Source: Facklamia hominis CCUG 36813
GTDB lineage: Bacteria; Bacillota; Bacilli; Lactobacillales; Aerococcaceae
Direction of reading: 5' to 3'
Length of the DNA stretch: 64,000 nt
Assembly: GCF_000301035.1 (NCBI RefSeq)
Contig: NZ_JH932292.1
Coordinates: 1,168,857 to 1,232,856, forward strand
In this document: piece by piece, positions 54,233 through 64,000 of the stretch
How the letters are laid out: the number at the start of each line of letters is the position of its first letter
Position numbering within the stretch: position 1 is the first letter of the stretch
Notes under the pieces: generated by a model
What the model was told of the DNA's origin: nothing
Database searches by the model: none
What the model saw: the letters and a program-made list of their open reading frames with translations, nothing else
Made by a program: the position numbers and the translations under genes

Positions 54233-55099
54233 TTATTTAAAAATTGTTTCTAAATAATTTTTACTCCGTACTGTTTGATTTAATTGAACAGATTTTAATT
54301 CTGCTTTTATTTCTTTGTATGTCATTTTTAAATTTTGATCACTTTCTACTTCAATAAGATCTTGATTTAAGATTTCTATTAATTTTGCATGCTTTTGTTC
54401 AGTGATCAACATAAGTTGTTGTTGCTGATCGAGTAATTGATGTAATCCCTTGATTTGTTCATTCTTTGTTTGTAACTCAGACATTAGTCTTTCCATTTCT
54501 GCATGTTCTTGATCTACCCATACAGATAATTGATCTTTAACTACTTCTTGGATATAGCTAAAAATCATCGTCTGATTTTCTAAGTTCAATTTATTAGATT
54601 CTACTCGTCCTTCTCTTTTCTCATCTTTCAAAATTTCATTTGTGATCTTATCTTGTTTCGAAAACTCACTGTCAACTTGCTTATTATCCTTAGGTAAATG
54701 AGGAAGGTTTTTCGCTATTTCTTTTGAACTATCTTTAACACTTTCTTCATGATCTAAAACAAGAGCAATTTCTCTAGCTAATTCTGGATCATAAGTAAAG
54801 TCAGGAGATTCATTTCCTTCTTGGTTAACTACTTGAATCTCACTTTCTAGAGAATGATCCTCGAAAATTGGATTGTTTTCCTGAACACTTTTATCTACTT
54901 TATCTGATTGATTTTTAGTAGGTAACACCGTATCGGTCATAAAGCTTTTTAAAAAATCTTGTTGTTCAGGAGAAAAAACAAGCTTATTATCCTCATAAAT
55001 TTTATCTTTCGAATTTATTTTCTTTGCATGGTAATAAATTAGCTGCCGAGTTACACCTAATTCATCCGCAAATTCTTGAGCTGTTAATTTTTTTGTCAT
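54233..55099 (-). CDS. DUF536/helix-turn-helix coiled-coil protein
   Basis: A 288-residue protein from ATG at 55099 with AAGGTGG upstream (the longer frame to 55153 lacks a site). It has an N-terminal helix-turn-helix (TAQEFADELGVTRQLIYYHAK), a long acidic, low-complexity middle, and a C-terminal coiled coil with the DUF536-type LQTKNEQIKGLHQLLDQQQQ segment. Such architecture is seen in plasmid replication-associated and some nucleoid proteins of lactobacilli and enterococci. It lies downstream of dnaB after a terminator and 14 nt upstream of the thiolase gene. Its function is uncertain. Confidence 0.78.
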   Translation of the reverse strand: MTKKLTAQEFADELGVTRQLIYYHAKKINSKDKIYEDNKLVFSPEQQDFLKSFMTDTVLPTKNQSDKVDKSVQENNPIFEDHSLESEIQVVNQEGNESPDFTYDPELAREIALVLDHEESVKDSSKEIAKNLPHLPKDNKQVDSEFSKQDKITNEILKDEKREGRVESNKLNLENQTMIFSYIQEVVKDQLSVWVDQEHAEMERLMSELQTKNEQIKGLHQLLDQQQQLMLITEQKHAKLIEILNQDLIEVESDQNLKMTYKEIKAELKSVQLNQTVRSKNYLETIFK

Positions 55100-55189
55100 T
55101 TTCCGCCACCTTTTCCACTGTAAAAGACTCTCATCTATTTTAACCAAAATCATCTTATTTTTTCAAGTTCAATTTGTCACTTACTATGT

Positions 55190-55228
55190 AAAAAGAGGAT
55201 TTGACAATAATGCCAAATCCTCTTTAAA
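55190..55228 (-). terminator. Terminator after dnaB
   Basis: AAAGAGGATTTG / CAAATCCTCTTT perfect 12-bp stem, 10-nt loop, T5 on the minus strand, 55 nt after the dnaB stop. Confidence 0.93.
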
Positions 55229-55279
55229 TTATTATTAATAAAAAAGTACTTTTTACAATTCATACTTTACTTAATCTAA

Positions 55280-56644
55280 CTACTCAGTTTTAAATGATAG
55301 TGATGAAAACTTATTATATTCCTTTTTAAATAGTAATTTGACGGTGTCTCTCGCGCCAGCTCGATTTTTGGCAATAATCACTTCTACTACATTATCCGGA
55401 AGATCGTCTTGTTTGTCGGGTTCTTCTTCATCTTTCTGATGATAATCATCTCGATAAAGAAAAGCAACAATATCTGCATCTTGCTCAATAGAACCAGATT
55501 CTCGAATATCTGATAGTATAGGGCGTTTGTTCTGTCTTTGCTCCAACCCCCGAGACAGTTGGGACAATGCTAGTACAGGGACTCCTAGTTCTTTAGCAAG
55601 CTTTTTGAGTTGTCTTGAAATTTCAGACACCTCCTGTTGCCGATTTTCTCGCCCATTTCCATCGATTAATTGTAAATAGTCAATAACAATTAATCCTAAA
55701 TTAGGATTTTCTTGCTTTAGACGTCGGCATTTAGCTCGAATCTCAGATACTTTAATTCCTGCTGAATCATCAATAAAAATAGGAGCATCCTTTAGTGTAT
55801 CAGTAGCTACCGTTAAGCTTGACCATTCATCATCAGTAAGTTGACCTGTTCTTAAGTTAGAAGCATTGATATTTCCCTCTGCACAAATCATTCGGTAGAC
55901 CATATCTAGCGCATTCATTTCTAAAGAAAAGATAACAACAGGAATTGAAAAACGAGTAGCAACATTTTGTGCAATATTCAAAGCAAATGCAGTTTTACCT
56001 ACTGAAGGTCTTGCAGCCAAGATAATTAACTGATCAGGTTGAAAACCAGCCGTTAACTTATCTAGTTCAATATATCCACTCGGTAAACCAACAATATCTT
56101 TTTTTTCTTCTGATAATTTAACAATCTTTTCAAACGCTTCAACAACCATTTTATGCATATCTCTTGGTCGATCATCTTGTGATCCTTCACCAATTGATAA
56201 AATCCATCTTTCACTTTGATCAATAATCGATTCAATATCCTCTGATTCCTCATATGCTATCTTAGAAATACGTTTAGAAGTATTGATTAATTGACGTAAT
56301 AGTGATTTTGTTTGTACGATCTTAGCATACTGTTCTATGTTCGCTGTTGTTGGTACATAGGCTGCTAAATTAATAATGGCTTCTTGCCCACCTACTGTCT
56401 CTAATTGATCTAAAGCATCTAACTGATCAATCAACATCAAAGTATCTACACTACCCTCACGATCATAGATACGTTCAATCGCTGAATAAATTAATTGATG
56501 GCTCACTTTATAAAAATCAGACTCATTTAAGATTGGTGCAACACTGGCATATTTTATAGGATCTAAAAGAAGACCACCTAGGACGGACCTTTCTGCGTCA
56601 AGATTTTGAGGGGGTGTCTGAGCGATTTGTTCAAAATTTTCCAT
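55280..56644 (-). CDS. dnaB: Replicative DNA helicase DnaB
   Basis: Hexameric 5'-3' helicase at the replication fork (the gene named dnaC in B. subtilis). It has 454 residues: N-terminal primase-interacting domain, linker helix, then a RecA-like core with Walker A AARPSVGKTAFALN near 210, Walker B LGLIVIDYLQLI, and the SQLSRGLEQR finger. GGGGGG precedes the ATG. It follows rplI as in most Firmicutes. Confidence 0.97.
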   Translation of the reverse strand: MENFEQIAQTPPQNLDAERSVLGGLLLDPIKYASVAPILNESDFYKVSHQLIYSAIERIYDREGSVDTLMLIDQLDALDQLETVGGQEAIINLAAYVPTTANIEQYAKIVQTKSLLRQLINTSKRISKIAYEESEDIESIIDQSERWILSIGEGSQDDRPRDMHKMVVEAFEKIVKLSEEKKDIVGLPSGYIELDKLTAGFQPDQLIILAARPSVGKTAFALNIAQNVATRFSIPVVIFSLEMNALDMVYRMICAEGNINASNLRTGQLTDDEWSSLTVATDTLKDAPIFIDDSAGIKVSEIRAKCRRLKQENPNLGLIVIDYLQLIDGNGRENRQQEVSEISRQLKKLAKELGVPVLALSQLSRGLEQRQNKRPILSDIRESGSIEQDADIVAFLYRDDYHQKDEEEPDKQDDLPDNVVEVIIAKNRAGARDTVKLLFKKEYNKFSSLSFKTE

Positions 56645-56662
56645 GAAATCCCCCCTAATAAC

Positions 56663-57115
56663 CTATTGTTCTTCAACCTTTACTCGGATAGTTGCCATCA
56701 CATCTGGATGCAACTTAACTGGTACTTGATGAAATCCTAGAGATGAAAGATTTTCAGACAATTCGATTTTTCGCCGATCCACTTTAAGCTTATATTGTTT
56801 TTCAAGTTCTTGAGATATTTGCTTAGATGGAATTGTTCCAAATAGTCGGCCATCTTCACCTGTTTTGGCTGTAATCACTACTACTGTTGAATCAGATTCT
56901 ATTTTTTCCTTTAGTTCCTTTGCTTCCTGTAACTGTTCTTTTGCTAATTTTTCTTTAGCTTTATTATGTGCTTTCAATTCTGACATATTTCCAGCATCAG
57001 CTACTTTTGCTAATCCATTTTTTATCAGATAGTTATTCGCATATCCATCTGGAACATCAATAACTTGTCCTTTTTTACCTTTTTTTCGAACATCTTGTAA
57101 TAAAATTACTTTCAC
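56663..57115 (-). CDS. rplI: 50S ribosomal protein L9
   Basis: L9 (150 residues): N-terminal domain MKVILLQDVRKKGKKGQVID, the long connecting helix, and the C-terminal rRNA-binding domain. The start is GTG at 57115. Its ribosome site lies in the end of gdpP, 2 nt away. Confidence 0.97.
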   Translation of the reverse strand: MKVILLQDVRKKGKKGQVIDVPDGYANNYLIKNGLAKVADAGNMSELKAHNKAKEKLAKEQLQEAKELKEKIESDSTVVVITAKTGEDGRLFGTIPSKQISQELEKQYKLKVDRRKIELSENLSSLGFHQVPVKLHPDVMATIRVKVEEQ

Positions 57116-57117
57116 TA

Positions 57118-59118
57118 TTATTCCTCTCTTTCCTTAATCACTTGAATCAATTGATCTTTTACTTCTGCTAATGTTTTTCCAGTAATTTGAGTCGCTGCAT
57201 TGGATAAATGACCGCCACCACCTAAAGCCTCCATAATCGTTTGAACATTAACACTTCCTAAACTACGTGCTGAAATTCCTACTTCGTCTGCCTTCCTTCG
57301 ATAAATGACAAATGAAGCATCAACATGATCAATCCCAAGCATCTCATCAGCAGTTTGTGCAGCTGTTACATTATCTAATATCGCTTCCTCATCACTAAGA
57401 GTAATGGCATGACCTGAATCGAGCAACTCCATTTTTTCTATTAATCGGTTTCTAGCAGTTATAGTTTCTAAACTCTCTTTAAGTAAATATTGAATTTTAA
57501 CAGAGTCTGCTCCTTTAGCTTTCAAATAAGCAGCTGCTTGAAAAGTCCGAGACCCTGTTCTTAATGAAAATTGATTAGTATCTACCACAATTCCTGATAA
57601 TAATGCTGTCGCAATCATATCATCAACTTTACTATTTCCTTCTTCTACAAATTCAAAATATTCGGTTACTAATTCAGACGCAGAAGATGCCGATGGTTCC
57701 AAATAAGTCAATACAGAATTTGATAAACAGTCCTCAGAACGACGATGGTGATCAATAATAACCGTGTCATGATCATTAATATATGGTTCTGCTTCTGAAA
57801 GTGTTGGACGATGATGATCTACCAATATAAATAAAGTCTTAGTTTTTAGAAATTCATTTAAACTATCATGAGTAATAAAGAATTGATCATAGTTTTCCTT
57901 AAAATAATTATCACTTAGTAATTCTGTAATATCATGATTTAATTCACTTTGATTAATAATAATGCGAGCTTCTTTTTTCCATGATTGACATATTTGATAA
58001 ATGCCTAATGCTGATCCAATTGAATCCGTATCTGGAAAGCGATGCCCAGCAATCACTACATTATCTGCTGAGGCAACACTTGATTTAAGAGCCTGAAAGA
58101 ATAACTTAACTCGAATATCTGATCTCTTTTCAGTATGACTTGTATTGCCACCGTAAAAATTAGCCTTACCTTCAATAGCTCTTACAACTACTTGGTCACC
58201 TCCACGTCCTAATGCTAAATCTAGATTACTTCTAGCCTGATTTGATACTAAAATCATATCTTGCTTAATTTCCTGAGTATACGCTAAACCTAAAGCCATC
58301 GATAACGGAATATTTTTTTCTTCATAACTTTTTCGAATCATTTCAAATGATTGAAATTTTTCTTTCTCTAAAATATTAAGATCAGCTTTTGTTAAAAGCA
58401 ACATAAATCGATCTTCATCTGTTGGTTTTAAAAAGATATTGTATTGGTCTGCCCAATGATGTAAATCACTGATTAATTCTGATTCGAACTTTGCACTTTT
58501 CTCATCATCCATAGCATATAGAAGATCATCGTAATCATCCAACAGTAAGCTTCCCATAACTACAATTGTACTATCGGTCGCTTCTTGCATTTCTCGATCA
58601 TAGGTAATGTCGTAAAGATAAATCGCATGGTATTTCGCATGGTGAAGAATTCTATAATAACCATGTGATAATGAAATTTCTTGCCACTCATCCATTGACG
58701 TCTGATTAAGAACTGGAACTAATTTAGGGTCTATCGACTCTAAGGATTGACCAATAATATCTTCAACTTCCATAATTTCTTGCATTTTTGGATTTACCCA
58801 AGAAATTCGATTGGCTTCATCATAAATTAAAACGCCAATTGGAGCATGGTAAATAGCATATTCCTGTGATAAAGAAACATCTTTTGATAACTGATTAGCC
58901 ATCAAAGTAATATCCCTTAGGAAACTCTTATACTTAAAAGAAAAAAACAAAATTGTAATCATCAAAAAGATCACTAACATCCATGTAATTCGAATATCTA
59001 TCCATAGAGAAACAACGCATATTGATAAATAAATTGCCAATAAGGTATAAATTTGCCAAGAGATTTCTAGAGAATGGAAATATTCAAAAAAAATCTTCAA
59101 TTTTTCTTTAATAATCAC
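57118..59118 (-). CDS. gdpP: Cyclic-di-AMP phosphodiesterase GdpP
   Basis: Membrane enzyme that cleaves c-di-AMP to pApA. It has 666 residues: two membrane helices (about 18-60), a heme/ligand-binding PAS-like domain (about 80-150), a degenerate GGDEF domain (about 170-300), and a DHH/DHHA1 phosphodiesterase. The DHH motifs are IAGHRFPDTDSIGSA, FILVDHHRPT and VIIDHHRRSE, with the C-terminal GGGGHLSNAATQ. The start is GTG at 59118 with AAGAGGTG upstream. It counteracts CdaA encoded at 13 kb; mutations in this gene often change beta-lactam tolerance. Confidence 0.97.
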   Translation of the reverse strand: MIIKEKLKIFFEYFHSLEISWQIYTLLAIYLSICVVSLWIDIRITWMLVIFLMITILFFSFKYKSFLRDITLMANQLSKDVSLSQEYAIYHAPIGVLIYDEANRISWVNPKMQEIMEVEDIIGQSLESIDPKLVPVLNQTSMDEWQEISLSHGYYRILHHAKYHAIYLYDITYDREMQEATDSTIVVMGSLLLDDYDDLLYAMDDEKSAKFESELISDLHHWADQYNIFLKPTDEDRFMLLLTKADLNILEKEKFQSFEMIRKSYEEKNIPLSMALGLAYTQEIKQDMILVSNQARSNLDLALGRGGDQVVVRAIEGKANFYGGNTSHTEKRSDIRVKLFFQALKSSVASADNVVIAGHRFPDTDSIGSALGIYQICQSWKKEARIIINQSELNHDITELLSDNYFKENYDQFFITHDSLNEFLKTKTLFILVDHHRPTLSEAEPYINDHDTVIIDHHRRSEDCLSNSVLTYLEPSASSASELVTEYFEFVEEGNSKVDDMIATALLSGIVVDTNQFSLRTGSRTFQAAAYLKAKGADSVKIQYLLKESLETITARNRLIEKMELLDSGHAITLSDEEAILDNVTAAQTADEMLGIDHVDASFVIYRRKADEVGISARSLGSVNVQTIMEALGGGGHLSNAATQITGKTLAEVKDQLIQVIKEREE

Positions 59119-59189
59119 AGTTCACCTCTTTTTCTGTTCAGTAATTATTTTAACATAGATCGAATTAAATCACTATCTATGCAGGTGAA

Positions 59190-59205
59190 TGTTTCACATG
59201 AAACG
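59190..59205. other. Near-consensus parS site
   Basis: TGTTTCACATGAAACG matches the 16-bp Firmicutes parS consensus TGTTTCACGTGAAACA at 14 positions, with the outer palindrome intact. It lies just after the rpsF-ssb-rpsR terminator and before gdpP. Confidence 0.6.
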
Positions 59206-59216
59206 TATATATTAAA

Positions 59217-59249
59217 AAATGTCATCTCTATACGAAAGAGATGACATTT
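59217..59249 (-). terminator. Terminator of the rpsF-ssb-rpsR operon
   Basis: AAATGTCATCTCT / AGAGATGACATTT perfect 13-bp stem, followed by T-run on the minus strand, right after the rpsR stop. Confidence 0.95.
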
Positions 59250-59256
59250 ATATTGA

Positions 59257-59490
59257 TTAATCTTTAACGGTGAATGGTAACAATGCCATTACACGTGCAC
59301 GTTTAATGGCCGTTGTTAAAGTACGTTGATGTTTCGCACAAGTACCTGTAACACGACGAGGTAAAATTTTACCTTTTTCTGAAATGTAGCGTTTAAGTAG
59401 ATCTGTATCTTTATAATCAATATGATCGATATGATTTGCACAGAAATAACATACTTTTCTTCTACGTCTTCCTCCGCGACGTTGTGCCAT
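59257..59490 (-). CDS. rpsR: 30S ribosomal protein S18
   Basis: S18 (77 residues). Basic N-terminus [16 protein letters not shown], the VDYKDxxLL-like and [14 protein letters not shown] signature, ending [15 protein letters not shown] precedes the ATG. It pairs with S6 in the ribosome, and its gene closes the rpsF-ssb-rpsR operon. The CYFC motif is of the C+ (zinc-binding) form. Confidence 0.97.
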   Translation of the reverse strand: MAQRRGGRRRRKVCYFCANHIDHIDYKDTDLLKRYISEKGKILPRRVTGTCAKHQRTLTTAIKRARVMALLPFTVKD

Positions 59491-59508
59491 AATATTCCTC
59501 CTTATCTC

Positions 59509-60039
59509 CTAGAAAGGTAAATCATCCTCCGAAATATCATTTCTTGGACTTGCTGAGAATGAATCCTGATCATTAAAATTGAAATTTGGACTAAAATCAA
59601 AGCCTGACTGATTTTGGTTAGATTGATTGCTAGGTGTTGAGGGACCAGCAGTTTGATTTGATTGATAATTAGAGTTCGTAGCATACCCTTGATTATGATC
59701 AACCGGTCTTTGATCAGTAACTGATTTAGGCTCTAATAAGTGAAAATTATTCACGACTACTTCAGTTACATATACTCTCTGACCCTGTTTATTTTCATAA
59801 TTTCTCGTCTGAATACGACCTTCTACACCAATCAACGAACCTTTACGCGTAAAATTCGCTAAGTTCTCTGCTGATTTTCGCCAAATCACACAATTAATAA
59901 AATCCGCTTCACGTTCACCTTGCTGATTGGTGAAAGAGCGATTAACAGCAATTGTAAAAGAACCAACAGCAGTTCCTTGAGCTGTAAAACGTAATTCAAC
60001 TTCTCTAGTTAAACGACCTACAAGCTGTACTGTGTTCAT
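59509..60039 (-). CDS. ssb: Single-stranded DNA-binding protein
   Basis: SSB (176 residues): an N-terminal OB fold ([19 protein letters not shown] to the [11 protein letters not shown] strand), a Gln/Asn/Ser-rich linker, and the conserved acidic C-terminal tip EDDLPF that recruits repair and replication proteins. AGGAGG precedes the ATG. It is flanked upstream by a parS site. Confidence 0.97.
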   Translation of the reverse strand: MNTVQLVGRLTREVELRFTAQGTAVGSFTIAVNRSFTNQQGEREADFINCVIWRKSAENLANFTRKGSLIGVEGRIQTRNYENKQGQRVYVTEVVVNNFHLLEPKSVTDQRPVDHNQGYATNSNYQSNQTAGPSTPSNQSNQNQSGFDFSPNFNFNDQDSFSASPRNDISEDDLPF

Positions 60040-60058
60040 CTTCCATACCTCCTACAAG

Positions 60059-60074
60059 TGTTTCACGTGAAACA
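60059..60074. other. parS: parS chromosome-partitioning site
   Basis: TGTTTCACGTGAAACA, a perfect 16-bp palindrome identical to the Bacillus parS consensus bound by ParB/Spo0J. It lies in the 38-nt gap between rpsF and ssb, in the origin-proximal gyrase-dnaB block, as expected. Confidence 0.92.
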
Positions 60075-60077
60075 TAA

Positions 60078-60377
60078 CTAATCTTCTAACTTAATAATCA
60101 TATGGCGTAAGATATCACGATTGATACGTGCTAGACGATCAAATTCGTTTACTCCTTCAGCATTTTCTGCATTAACATTGATTAAGTGATAGATTCCTTC
60201 ACGATAATCGTTAATTTCGTATGCTAAACGTCTCTTAGCCCAGTCTTTTGATTCTACAACTTCCGATCCATGATCAGTAAGAACTTGGTCAAAACGAGAA
60301 ATTAATTCTTGTTTTGCTTCATCGTTCATATCAGGACGAATAATATAAAGAATTTCATATTTTGTTGCTTGACTCAT
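60078..60377 (-). CDS. rpsF: 30S ribosomal protein S6
   Basis: S6 (99 residues) from ATG at 60377, where AAAAGGAGG lies upstream; a longer frame from 60416 has no site. It begins with [10 protein letters not shown] and shows the family [21 protein letters not shown]. It is the first gene of rpsF-ssb-rpsR. The 160-nt leader holds several small stems, but I could not identify the S6:S18 leader motif with confidence. Confidence 0.96.
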   Translation of the reverse strand: MSQATKYEILYIIRPDMNDEAKQELISRFDQVLTDHGSEVVESKDWAKRRLAYEINDYREGIYHLINVNAENAEGVNEFDRLARINRDILRHMIIKLED

Positions 60378-60497
60378 GACTGCACCTCCTTTTGGTCTTA
60401 TGGCTCCATAGAGCAAGGAGTTGCTAGCTAAATAGCTAATAACTCACATTTATTTATTTTATCATACTGATTAAACTAATTCAATAATTTTCCCTAT

Positions 60498-60531
60498 AAA
60501 AATATGAGGCTAGGAAAAAATCCCGCCTCAT
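60498..60531 (-). terminator. Terminator after gyrA
   Basis: ATGAGGC / GCCTCAT stem with an extra inner GGA / TCC pairing, and ATTTTT on the minus strand, directly after the gyrA stop. Confidence 0.85.
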
Positions 60532-60538
60532 TATGCTA

Positions 60539-63115
60539 TTATATACGATCTAAATCATCATCGTTTTCGGCTCGATCCAATAACTGGTCAACTAATGACT
60601 GATCGTGATCATTCACTTCAACTTGAGCATCCTCATCAAACTTCTGATTTGATTCAGAAGCTTCACCAATTGCAACCATTTTTTCAACGATCGCTTCTTC
60701 ATCTAAACGGATTACTTTAACACCTAGAGTGTCTCTCGATGAGACTGAAATATCTTTCACACAAATACGAATGACAATCCCAGTATTCGTCATTATCATT
60801 AAATCTTCATGACCTTCAATGCAAAGCATTGCTGCTAATTTACCACTCTTAGCAGATATTTTAGCAGTCTTAACACCTTTTCCGCCACGGTATCTTAAAG
60901 CATATTCTTCAACAGGAGTCTTCTTACCATAACCATTTTCGCTAACAACCAGTATTTGATGATCCTCTTTAAGAATATCTGCTCCAATAATATAATCGCC
61001 TTTTCTTAAAGACATTCCTTTAACACCTGCTGCCGGACGTCCCATAACACGAACGTCTTCTTGGTCAAAACTAACGGCGTAACCTTCATGAGAAGCTAAA
61101 ATAATATTTGATGTTTCATCTGTTAATAAAACATGCCTTAATTCATCACCTTCATTGAGACCCATAGCAATCAAACCATTAACTCTAATATTATAAAATT
61201 CTTCAACACTAGTTCGCTTTACACGACCGTTCTTTGTAACAAAGAAAAGATACCTTTGTTTATCTTTTGATTCATCTTGAACACGAACGTTAATAATTTC
61301 AAGTACTTGTTCGCCATCATCTAATTTTAAAAGATTAACTAACGGTAATCCCTTGGAAGCTCGACCATATTGAGGAATATCATACCCCTTAGCTTGATAT
61401 ACCTTACCATAATTTGTAAAGAATAGAAGTGTGTCATGAGTTGAAGTAGACACTAGACATTGAATAGTATCTTCTTCAGAAACACCCATTCCTTTAATAC
61501 CTCGTCCTCCACGATTTTGTACCCTAAATTCATCTTCTAAGACACGTTTAATATATCCAGTACGAGTAAGCATCAACAATATATCTTCTTCATCAATTAA
61601 ATCTTCATCTTCTAAATTCTGTATTTCACGAGCTTGAATCTGTGTACGCCTTGGATCATTGAATCTTTTTTGAATATCTAATAATTCATCATAAATTAAT
61701 TCATAAATACGTTCTTGGGAAGATAGAATATCGCTTAATCGCTGAATCAGTTGTCTTAAATCATTTAATTCTTGATCGATTTTTTCTCTTTCTAATCCAG
61801 TTAAGCGAACCAATCTCATATCTAATATAGCTTGAGCTTGAATATCTGAAAATTTAAAACGATGAATTAATTCTTCCTTAGCAGCACTTGGTTCATGTGA
61901 AGAGCGAATAATATCAATAATTTCATCAATTACATCTAAGGCTTTTTGTAATCCTTCAACAATATGAGCACGGTCTTCCGCCTTTTTCTTTTCAAAACGC
62001 GTCCGCCTTGTAATTACTTCTTCTTGGTGAGCCAAATATTTTTCCAAAATTTCTTTTAAATTAAGTACCTTTGGAACACCATGGTCAATTGCTAACATAT
62101 TAATGCCAAAATTTGTCTGAAGAGCTGTTTGTTTATATAAGTTATTTAAAACAACATCGACCGAGGTATCTCTTCTTACTTCTACAACAATTCTCATACC
62201 TTCACGGTTTGATTCGTCTGCGATATAAGTAATTCCATCTATTTTTTTCTCGCGTGCTAATTCAGCAATTCGTTCAACTAATTTTGCTTTATTAACACCA
62301 TATGGGATTTCGGTAATCACAATCCGATCCTGATCTTTATATCGACCAAACTTTTCAATTTCTACTTGACCACGAATAATAATTTTTCCACGACCCGTTT
62401 TATACGCTTTTCGAATACCTGCTCGTCCCATAATGATTCCACCGGTTGGAAAGTCAGGTCCTTGAATCGCTTGCATCAAATCTTCGACACTAGCTTGGGG
62501 ATTTTTCATAAGAATTTGAATAGCTGAAATAACCTCAGCTAAATTGTGTGAAGGAATGTTCGTTGTCATCCCCACTGCAATTCCAGATGCTCCATTTACC
62601 AATATATTAGGAAAACGGCTTGGTAAAACAACTGGTTCTTTTTCTTCTTGCGAATAATTATCTTGAAAATCAATAGTGTCTTTATTAATATCACGCAACA
62701 TCTCTAAAGTTATTTTAGACATTCTTGCTTCGGTATAACGCATTGCTGCGGCTCCATCACCATCAATTGAACCAAAATTTCCGTGACCATCTACCAATAC
62801 TTGACGATAAGAAAAGCTTTGAGCCATACGCACCATGGCATCATAAATAGCCGAATCTCCATGCGGATGGTATTTACCCATTACATCTCCAACAATCCGT
62901 GCTGACTTCTTATAGGGTTTGTCCGGAGTAACACCTAATTCATTCATCCCATAAAGAATTCGACGATGCACTGGCTTTAGTCCATCTCGAACATCCGGTA
63001 AAGCTCTTGCTACAATCACCGACATAGCATAATCAAGAAAGGAAGATTTCATCTCTTCAGGTAAACTGACCTCTTCAAAGCTTTGATTTTTTATATCAAA
63101 AGATTCCTCTGTCAT
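60539..63115 (-). CDS. gyrA: DNA gyrase subunit A
   Basis: Type II topoisomerase A subunit (858 residues) that, with GyrB, introduces negative supercoils. The catalytic tyrosine is in [11 protein letters not shown] near 122. The quinolone-determining region reads [17 protein letters not shown], with serine and aspartate at the usual resistance positions, so no common resistance change is visible. The C-terminal beta-pinwheel has repeated GGRGIKGM- and RGGKGVKT-type blades, and an acidic tail closes it. AAAGGAG precedes the ATG. Confidence 0.97.
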   Translation of the reverse strand: MTEESFDIKNQSFEEVSLPEEMKSSFLDYAMSVIVARALPDVRDGLKPVHRRILYGMNELGVTPDKPYKKSARIVGDVMGKYHPHGDSAIYDAMVRMAQSFSYRQVLVDGHGNFGSIDGDGAAAMRYTEARMSKITLEMLRDINKDTIDFQDNYSQEEKEPVVLPSRFPNILVNGASGIAVGMTTNIPSHNLAEVISAIQILMKNPQASVEDLMQAIQGPDFPTGGIIMGRAGIRKAYKTGRGKIIIRGQVEIEKFGRYKDQDRIVITEIPYGVNKAKLVERIAELAREKKIDGITYIADESNREGMRIVVEVRRDTSVDVVLNNLYKQTALQTNFGINMLAIDHGVPKVLNLKEILEKYLAHQEEVITRRTRFEKKKAEDRAHIVEGLQKALDVIDEIIDIIRSSHEPSAAKEELIHRFKFSDIQAQAILDMRLVRLTGLEREKIDQELNDLRQLIQRLSDILSSQERIYELIYDELLDIQKRFNDPRRTQIQAREIQNLEDEDLIDEEDILLMLTRTGYIKRVLEDEFRVQNRGGRGIKGMGVSEEDTIQCLVSTSTHDTLLFFTNYGKVYQAKGYDIPQYGRASKGLPLVNLLKLDDGEQVLEIINVRVQDESKDKQRYLFFVTKNGRVKRTSVEEFYNIRVNGLIAMGLNEGDELRHVLLTDETSNIILASHEGYAVSFDQEDVRVMGRPAAGVKGMSLRKGDYIIGADILKEDHQILVVSENGYGKKTPVEEYALRYRGGKGVKTAKISAKSGKLAAMLCIEGHEDLMIMTNTGIVIRICVKDISVSSRDTLGVKVIRLDEEAIVEKMVAIGEASESNQKFDEDAQVEVNDHDQSLVDQLLDRAENDDDLDRI

Positions 63116-63134
63116 TGATAACTCCTTTCAATCA

Positions 63135-64000
<866 letters not shown>

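Noticed and set aside
60378-60470. Possible S6:S18 leader RNA upstream of rpsF
   Set aside because: Some stems are present, but I could not find the conserved protein-binding bulge, so it was not called.
62840-62900. Possible quinolone-resistance substitutions in gyrA
   Set aside because: The region reads [13 protein letters not shown], with serine and aspartate at the key positions; no common resistance change.

Overview
The window is a low-GC Firmicutes chromosome segment of the order Lactobacillales. The evidence is AT-rich codon use, strong AGGAGG-type ribosome binding sites, and conserved gene blocks: gyrB-gyrA-rpsF-ssb-rpsR-gdpP-rplI-dnaB, dut-radA-yacL-gltX, cysS-mrnC-rlmB-yacP-sigH, cdaA-cdaR-glmM, and ddl-murF-cshA-acpS-alr. 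An Aerococcaceae-like host would fit, but the species cannot be fixed from the sequence alone. Most genes lie on the minus strand.

Layout. (a) 1-6.2 kb: a minus-strand cell-wall and lipid-cofactor block, consisting of an unknown gene, ddl, murF, cshA, acpS and a truncated alr. (b) 6.5-10.3 kb: a small mixed region with a double-VOC protein, nagB, a secreted low-complexity protein, a CadC-like ArsR regulator and an AraC regulator. (c) 10.4-19.7 kb: the c-di-AMP synthesis operon cdaA-cdaR-glmM, yidD, a Xaa-Pro peptidase and birA, a formate/nitrite channel, a membrane-anchored polysaccharide deacetylase, and the thiamine importer gene thiT under a TPP riboswitch whose terminator hairpin also holds the thiT Shine-Dalgarno. 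(d) 19.7-25.9 kb: the cysS-mrnC-rlmB-yacP-sigH block, a lipoate ligase and an M20 peptidase.

(e) About 25.96-43.99 kb: an apparently complete Tn916-type integrative conjugative element with tet(M). It carries int, xis, orf8, orf7, orf9, a KTR-type small protein (orf6), tet(M) with its leader peptide, and orf13 to orf23 (conjugation machinery, ArdA, relaxase, coupling protein) around oriT. Its 26-nt imperfect terminal repeats match at 20 of 26 positions and enclose about 18.03 kb, the length of classical Tn916. It sits between the gltX terminator and the M20 peptidase, about 20 nt upstream of that gene's -10 box.

(f) 44-50.6 kb: gltX, yacL, radA, dut, a DUF4298 protein and glnA. (g) 50.6-55.1 kb: glnR, with a perfect-consensus GlnR box upstream, a secreted C39-like protein, a CDF metal exporter, a thiolase and a DUF536/HTH protein. 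(h) 55.2-64 kb: the origin-proximal block dnaB, rplI, gdpP, rpsR, ssb, rpsF, gyrA and partial gyrB. It holds one perfect 16-bp parS site between rpsF and ssb and a 14/16 variant downstream of rpsR.

Working together: CdaA makes and GdpP degrades c-di-AMP, both within this window. GlmM, NagB, Ddl, MurF and Alr all feed or protect peptidoglycan synthesis. The conjugative element adds tetracycline resistance and self-transfer. I did not find a clearly new biological system. The most interesting unexplained items are small leaders and micro-ORFs in the element, the junction promoter, the parS pair, and a few uncharacterised host proteins.
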